Origin: an uncultured Peptococcaceae bacterium
GTDB taxonomy: Bacteria > Bacillota > Dehalobacteriia > UBA4068 > UBA4997
NCBI GenBank assembly: GCA_947626615.1
Contig: CANQSW010000060.1
Span: 1-8,408, forward strand
Direction: 5' to 3'
DNA: 8,408 bases
Shown here: one piece after another, positions 4,982 through 8,408 of the stretch
Layout: each line of letters starts with the position of its first letter
How positions within the stretch are numbered: position 1 is the stretch's first letter
Translations under genes and position numbers: made by a program
Notes under the pieces: model-generated
Told to the model about the DNA's origin: nothing
Database searches by the model: none
The model's input: only the letters and a program-made list of their open reading frames with translations

Positions 4982-6025
4982 TTGACGAAAAACGATTTCG
5001 AACCAGCGCAGAACCTGAGCGCCCGGCCGCTGCGCGAGGCGGCGGCGGAGGCTTCGCGCGCCGTCGCGGTGGATCATCAGCTGCAGGAGCAGCTTTTGGG
5101 CCGGGGCGAGGCGCTGCTGCGGCTGCTGGAGGAAGGGCTTTCCGTGCGGCTGGTGCCGCGCGGGGCGGAACTTTTGATCTTCGGGCCGCCGGACGGGCTG
5201 GATAAAGCGGCGGCGGTGCTGCAACAGCTGCTGCGGCTGGCTGCCGCGGGAGCAGAGCTGGACCAGGTGGCGATAAACTATCAGCTGGCGCTATACGACC
5301 AACGGCTGGCGGGCGAACATACGGGCGGCGTGGCGGAGCTTTCGCGCACCGTCTACGTGACGCCCAAGGGCCGCGAGATCCGCGCCAAATCCTACGGGCA
5401 ACACGCTTATCTTGAGGCTATCGACCGCTATGATATCACGTTTGGCGTCGGGCCGGCCGGCACGGGCAAAACGTATCTGGCGGTGGTGAAGGCGGCGGAC
5501 GCGCTGAAAAAGCGCCGCGTCAAAAAGCTGGTGCTGGTGCGCCCCGCGGTGGAGGCCGGCGAAAAGCTGGGTTTTCTGCCGGGCGACCTGCAGGAGAAGG
5601 TGAACCCGTATCTCCGCCCGATCTACGACGCGCTGGACGACGTTCTGGGCGCGGAGACGGCGGCCAAATATATGGAGCGGGGGCTGATCGAAGTGGTGCC
5701 GCTGGCCTATATGCGCGGCCGCACGCTGGACGATTCGTTCATCATCTTGGACGAGGCGCAGAACACCACGCCGCCGCAGATGAAGATGTTTTTGACCCGT
5801 ATGGGGCAGAACAGCAAGGCCGTGATCACCGGCGATATCACGCAGATAGATCTGCCGGCCGGGGCTCGCTCCGGCCTGAAAGACGCGCAGCGGGTGCTGG
5901 GCGGCATAAAGGAGATCGCGTTTTGTTATCTGACAGACCTCGACGTGGTGCGCCACCCGCTGGTGCAGAAGATCATCGAGGCTTACGCGCGGGATAACGC
6001 CGCGCCGGCAGGGAAAGAGATGTGA
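4982..6025 (+). CDS. phoH: PhoH-family ATPase (PhoH-like / YbeZ)
   Basis: This is a 347-residue cytoplasmic P-loop ATPase of the PhoH (YbeZ) family, related to the ATPase core of superfamily I helicases. It is linked in bacteria to RNA metabolism together with YbeY; the exact activity is unsettled. The N-terminal 130 or so residues form the variable region with a KH-like/PhoH-N character (SVRLVPRGAELLIFGPPD). The family linker TPKGREIRAKSYGQHAYLEAI precedes the ATPase domain. Walker A is GPAGTGKT at 157-164, then LVRPAVEAGEKLGFLPGDL. Walker B is FIILDEAQ at 253-260 (Asp257, Glu258), followed by NTTPPQMKMFLTRMG and the sensor-like ITGDITQIDLP. Length is slightly above the usual 320. The start is TTG at 4982, chosen because of the well-placed GGGAGG. 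It is first in the operon, and only 6 bases separate its stop from the pgpH start. The call is very secure. Confidence 0.95.
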   Translation: MTKNDFEPAQNLSARPLREAAAEASRAVAVDHQLQEQLLGRGEALLRLLEEGLSVRLVPRGAELLIFGPPDGLDKAAAVLQQLLRLAAAGAELDQVAINYQLALYDQRLAGEHTGGVAELSRTVYVTPKGREIRAKSYGQHAYLEAIDRYDITFGVGPAGTGKTYLAVVKAADALKKRRVKKLVLVRPAVEAGEKLGFLPGDLQEKVNPYLRPIYDALDDVLGAETAAKYMERGLIEVVPLAYMRGRTLDDSFIILDEAQNTTPPQMKMFLTRMGQNSKAVITGDITQIDLPAGARSGLKDAQRVLGGIKEIAFCYLTDLDVVRHPLVQKIIEAYARDNAAPAGKEM

Positions 6026-6031
6026 TGATTT

Positions 6032-8302
6032 TTGAGCAATAACAGGATCGACGTGGCTGATACCAACCGCAAACAGGGCTTCACCCGCCTGGGCTGGCTG
6101 TGGTTCATACTGCTGATCGTGCTGACCTTTGCTATTTTGGCCAGCACTTTCCTCGCGAACCGCGTTTCGCTGCAGGAGGGCGATATCGCGCCGAGCAACG
6201 TCTATTATTTCGGCGCGGCCACCACGTTCACCAGCCAGGTCTACACCGAACAGGCCCGGCAGCAGGCGGCGGGCGAAGTGGAACAGATATATAAATACGA
6301 CGAACAGGTGGCCGCGGATATGCAGGTGCAGGTGGACACTCTGTTCGACGCGCTGCATAACGTGCGCGTATCCGAGGAGGCCGACGAAGCGCGGCTTTTG
6401 AAGCTGAACGAGCTTTTGACGCCGCCCGCCGCAGAGGACGAGACGCCGCAGCCGCCGAATCAGGCGCTGCTGGAATATTTCCTCGGGCTGGACGACGCGG
6501 GCGAAAACCTGCTGCGCAACAGCCTGAAAAACGCCGTGAACGCGGCCTACGGCCTGGGCGAATTTGACGAAGAAGCGCTGCCGGAGGTCATCGAACAATG
6601 CAGCGACAATATTGCCGCCATAGCGCAGAGCGGCCGGGCCGCCAACTTCATGCGGCAGGCTATGCTGCTGCTGCAATTCAAGCCCACGCACGTGTTCGAC
6701 CAGGTGGCGACGATGAACGCTATCTCGCAGGCTATCAACAACGTGCAGCCGATCTCCGTCACGGTCTATCCCGGCCAGCAGCTGATCACGAGGGGCGCGG
6801 TCGTCACCGCCGCCGACGTTGAGGCGCTGGAGCAGGTGGGTCTGCAGCAGCGGGGCAGCAGTCTGCTGGCGTATACCGGCCTGCTGCTGCTGGTCATTAT
6901 CTGCTACGGCCTGCTGCAGATGTATTGCACCAAGATGAGCGGCGACAACAATCTGGGCGCGGCCAACATCAACCTGATCGCGCTGCTGTTCATCGTCATG
7001 CTGCTGATAGCGCGCGTGATAACTTTGATAAAATTCGATTCGCCTTTTGCCACCGACTGGATGCTGGGGCTGGCGATACCCGTGCCGGCGTTCGCCATGC
7101 TGGTGGCGGCGCTGGTGAACCGGCGCACGGCCATTTTCTCCACGCTGATCTTCAGCATTTTCGTCGGCATCATGTGCGGCGCGCATATGCTCTACGTTTT
7201 CGCGGCGCTGGTGGGCGGCTTGGTCGGCATATTGCAGGTGAGCCGCATGAACTCGCGCAGCTATTACGCGCTGGCGGCGCTGAATATCGCCGTCGCCTAT
7301 ATGCTGGTGGGCGTTTCGTGGTGCCTGATGTGGAACTATGATATAACGTCGCTGTATATCGCGCTTTTGATGTCCGTCATCAACGGCGTGGTGTCCGTTA
7401 TCCTTATGGTCGGCACGCTGCCGTTGCTGGAGAGCGCCTTTTCTATCACCACCGATATCCGGCTGATGGAGCTTTCCAACATCAACCACCCGCTGTTAAA
7501 GCGGCTGATGGTGGAAGCGCCCGGCACCTACAATCACAGCATTTTGGTCGGCAATCTGGCCGAAGCGGCGGCCGACCGTATCGGCGCGGACGGGCTTTTA
7601 GTGCGCGTGGCCTCGTATTTCCACGATATCGGCAAGATGAAGCGGCCGAACTTCTTCGTGGAGAACCAGCGGCCCGGCGAAAACCCGCACGACAAGCTGC
7701 AGCCGAGCCTCAGCACGTTCATTATCACTTCCCATACCAAAGAGGGCGCGGATATGGCCCGCAGCTGTCATCTGCCCAAGGAGATAATCGACATCATCGA
7801 GCAGCACCACGGCACCAGCCTGGTGCGGAGCTTCTATAACAAGGCGCAGGAGGCCGCCAAAGCGCAGGATATCGAGACCGCGCCCCTGCGCGAGGAGGAT
7901 TTCCGCTACCCCGGCCCGATACCGCAGACCCGCGAGGCCGCGCTGGTGATGCTGGCGGACAGCTGCCAGGCGGCGGTGCAGTCTATGGCCGCGCCCACGC
8001 CGGGGCAGATCGAAGGCATGGTGCGCGATATTATCCGCGGCAAGCTGAACGACGGCCAGCTCAACCAATGCGCGCTGACGTTCCGCGATCTGGACGTTAT
8101 CGCTTCGACTTTCGCTACAATTCTGGCGGGCGCCAAACATTACCGCCTGCCATACCCCGAGCAGCTGGCCAAGGAGCTGGAAACGCGGCTCAAAAAAGCC
8201 AAAAAAGAGGCCGAAAAAGAGGCTGAAAAAGAAACCGAAAAAGATGCCGGCAAGGCCGCCAAAGACGACGGAGCCGCGCCGGAGGAGGGCAAGAACGCAT
8301 GA
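6032..8302 (+). CDS. pgpH: Membrane HD-domain cyclic-di-AMP phosphodiesterase PgpH (YqfF / 7TMR-HD)
   Basis: This is a 756-residue membrane protein of the 7TMR-HD family; characterised Bacillota members hydrolyse c-di-AMP to pApA. Order of parts: a cytoplasmic N-terminus; membrane helix 1 at about 20-42; the extracytoplasmic 7TMR-HDED domain at about 43-275, opening with the hallmark EGDIAPSNVYYFGA; a cluster of membrane helices from about 278 to 480; and a cytoplasmic HD domain from about 490. All expected metal/catalytic residues are visible: His502 (TYNHS), His531-Asp532 (FHDIGK), His568 (SHTKEG), His592-His593 (EQHHGT) and Asp643 (LADS). The last roughly 45 residues are a Lys/Glu/Ala-rich tail beyond the family core. 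The TTG at 6032 has only a weak upstream site. A GTG at 6053 with AGGA 5 nt before it is an alternative that would shorten the protein by 7 residues. The 6-bp gap from phoH and the ATGA overlap with ybeY indicate one operon. Confidence 0.94.
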   Translation: MSNNRIDVADTNRKQGFTRLGWLWFILLIVLTFAILASTFLANRVSLQEGDIAPSNVYYFGAATTFTSQVYTEQARQQAAGEVEQIYKYDEQVAADMQVQVDTLFDALHNVRVSEEADEARLLKLNELLTPPAAEDETPQPPNQALLEYFLGLDDAGENLLRNSLKNAVNAAYGLGEFDEEALPEVIEQCSDNIAAIAQSGRAANFMRQAMLLLQFKPTHVFDQVATMNAISQAINNVQPISVTVYPGQQLITRGAVVTAADVEALEQVGLQQRGSSLLAYTGLLLLVIICYGLLQMYCTKMSGDNNLGAANINLIALLFIVMLLIARVITLIKFDSPFATDWMLGLAIPVPAFAMLVAALVNRRTAIFSTLIFSIFVGIMCGAHMLYVFAALVGGLVGILQVSRMNSRSYYALAALNIAVAYMLVGVSWCLMWNYDITSLYIALLMSVINGVVSVILMVGTLPLLESAFSITTDIRLMELSNINHPLLKRLMVEAPGTYNHSILVGNLAEAAADRIGADGLLVRVASYFHDIGKMKRPNFFVENQRPGENPHDKLQPSLSTFIITSHTKEGADMARSCHLPKEIIDIIEQHHGTSLVRSFYNKAQEAAKAQDIETAPLREEDFRYPGPIPQTREAALVMLADSCQAAVQSMAAPTPGQIEGMVRDIIRGKLNDGQLNQCALTFRDLDVIASTFATILAGAKHYRLPYPEQLAKELETRLKKAKKEAEKEAEKETEKDAGKAAKDDGAAPEEGKNA

Positions 8303-8408
8303 AGCTGCTGCTGACTAACGAAACGGGCTTTGTTCTGCCCAAGGGCTGGGCGGCGGCGCTGCTGGCCGTGGGGGCGGAGACGCTGCGCACCGAGAATATC
8401 GGCGCGGG
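8299..8408 (+). CDS. ybeY: Probable YbeY endoribonuclease, N-terminal fragment (runs off the window)
   Basis: An ATG at 8299 overlaps the pgpH stop (ATGA) and is preceded by GGAGGG at 8284-8289 with a 9-nt gap. The frame stays open to the end of the window, giving 36 codons beginning MKLLLTNETGF. The fragment is too short for the zinc-binding histidine motif that defines YbeY. The identification rests on the conserved phoH-pgpH-ybeY order in Bacillota and on the length and character of the start (a short polar N-terminus then a helix ahead of the first conserved strand). YbeY is a metal-dependent RNase acting in 16S rRNA maturation and ribosome quality control. Confidence 0.8.
   Translation, partial: MKLLLTNETGFVLPKGWAAALLAVGAETLRTENIGA

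Noticed and set aside
5291..7489. Very long open frame (732 codons) on the minus strand opposite phoH and pgpH
   Set aside because: Its translation is rich in His, Gln, Arg and Ala with no recognisable domain. It runs across the boundary of two firmly identified genes and mirrors their GC-rich third positions. It is a codon-bias shadow.

Overview
The window is an ordinary-looking chromosomal segment of a fairly GC-rich Bacillota (Firmicutes) bacterium. The evidence is the phoH–pgpH–ybeY gene order, a PgpH/YqfF-type cyclic-di-AMP phosphodiesterase, strong AGGAGG-type ribosome binding sites, frequent TTG starts, and a secreted protein with copper-amine-oxidase-N-like (stalk) repeats. These stalk repeats are common in Clostridia, Negativicutes and Paenibacillus relatives. 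I cannot fix the genus from the sequence. No rRNA, tRNA, CRISPR array, insertion sequence, phage gene or attachment site is visible.

Layout. (1) 2-463 (+) is the C-terminal 153 residues of alanine racemase. It ends at a strong hairpin (472-512) that can terminate transcription from both sides. (2) 564-1763 (-) is a secreted protein with two stalk repeats and an unrecognised C-terminal region. It has its own near-consensus sigma-A promoter (1811-1839). (3) 1921-4741 (-) is a three-gene ABC transporter operon read leftwards: lipoprotein substrate-binding protein, permease, ATPase. It has a consensus promoter (4825-4853), a perfect stem-loop between the first two genes, and an intrinsic terminator at 1865-1888. 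The family includes importers for tryptophan or other aromatic amino acids, but the substrate here cannot be read from the sequence. (4) A divergent promoter region (about 4742-4981) separates this operon from a rightward operon. (5) 4982-8408 (+) carries phoH, pgpH and the start of ybeY, tightly packed (6-bp gap, then a 4-bp ATGA overlap).

How the genes fit together. The rightward operon is the widely conserved Bacillota cluster that places a PhoH-type ATPase and the YbeY ribosome/rRNA-maturation endonuclease next to the membrane HD phosphodiesterase that degrades c-di-AMP. The leftward operon is a complete importer of the LivH-like type. The least expected signal is an identical 16-bp element (1835-1850 and 4831-4846). 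It lies in the promoters of two separate leftward transcription units, the stalk-protein gene and the ABC operon, but in different registers relative to -35 and -10. It could be a shared operator. I found no clear evidence of a wholly new system.
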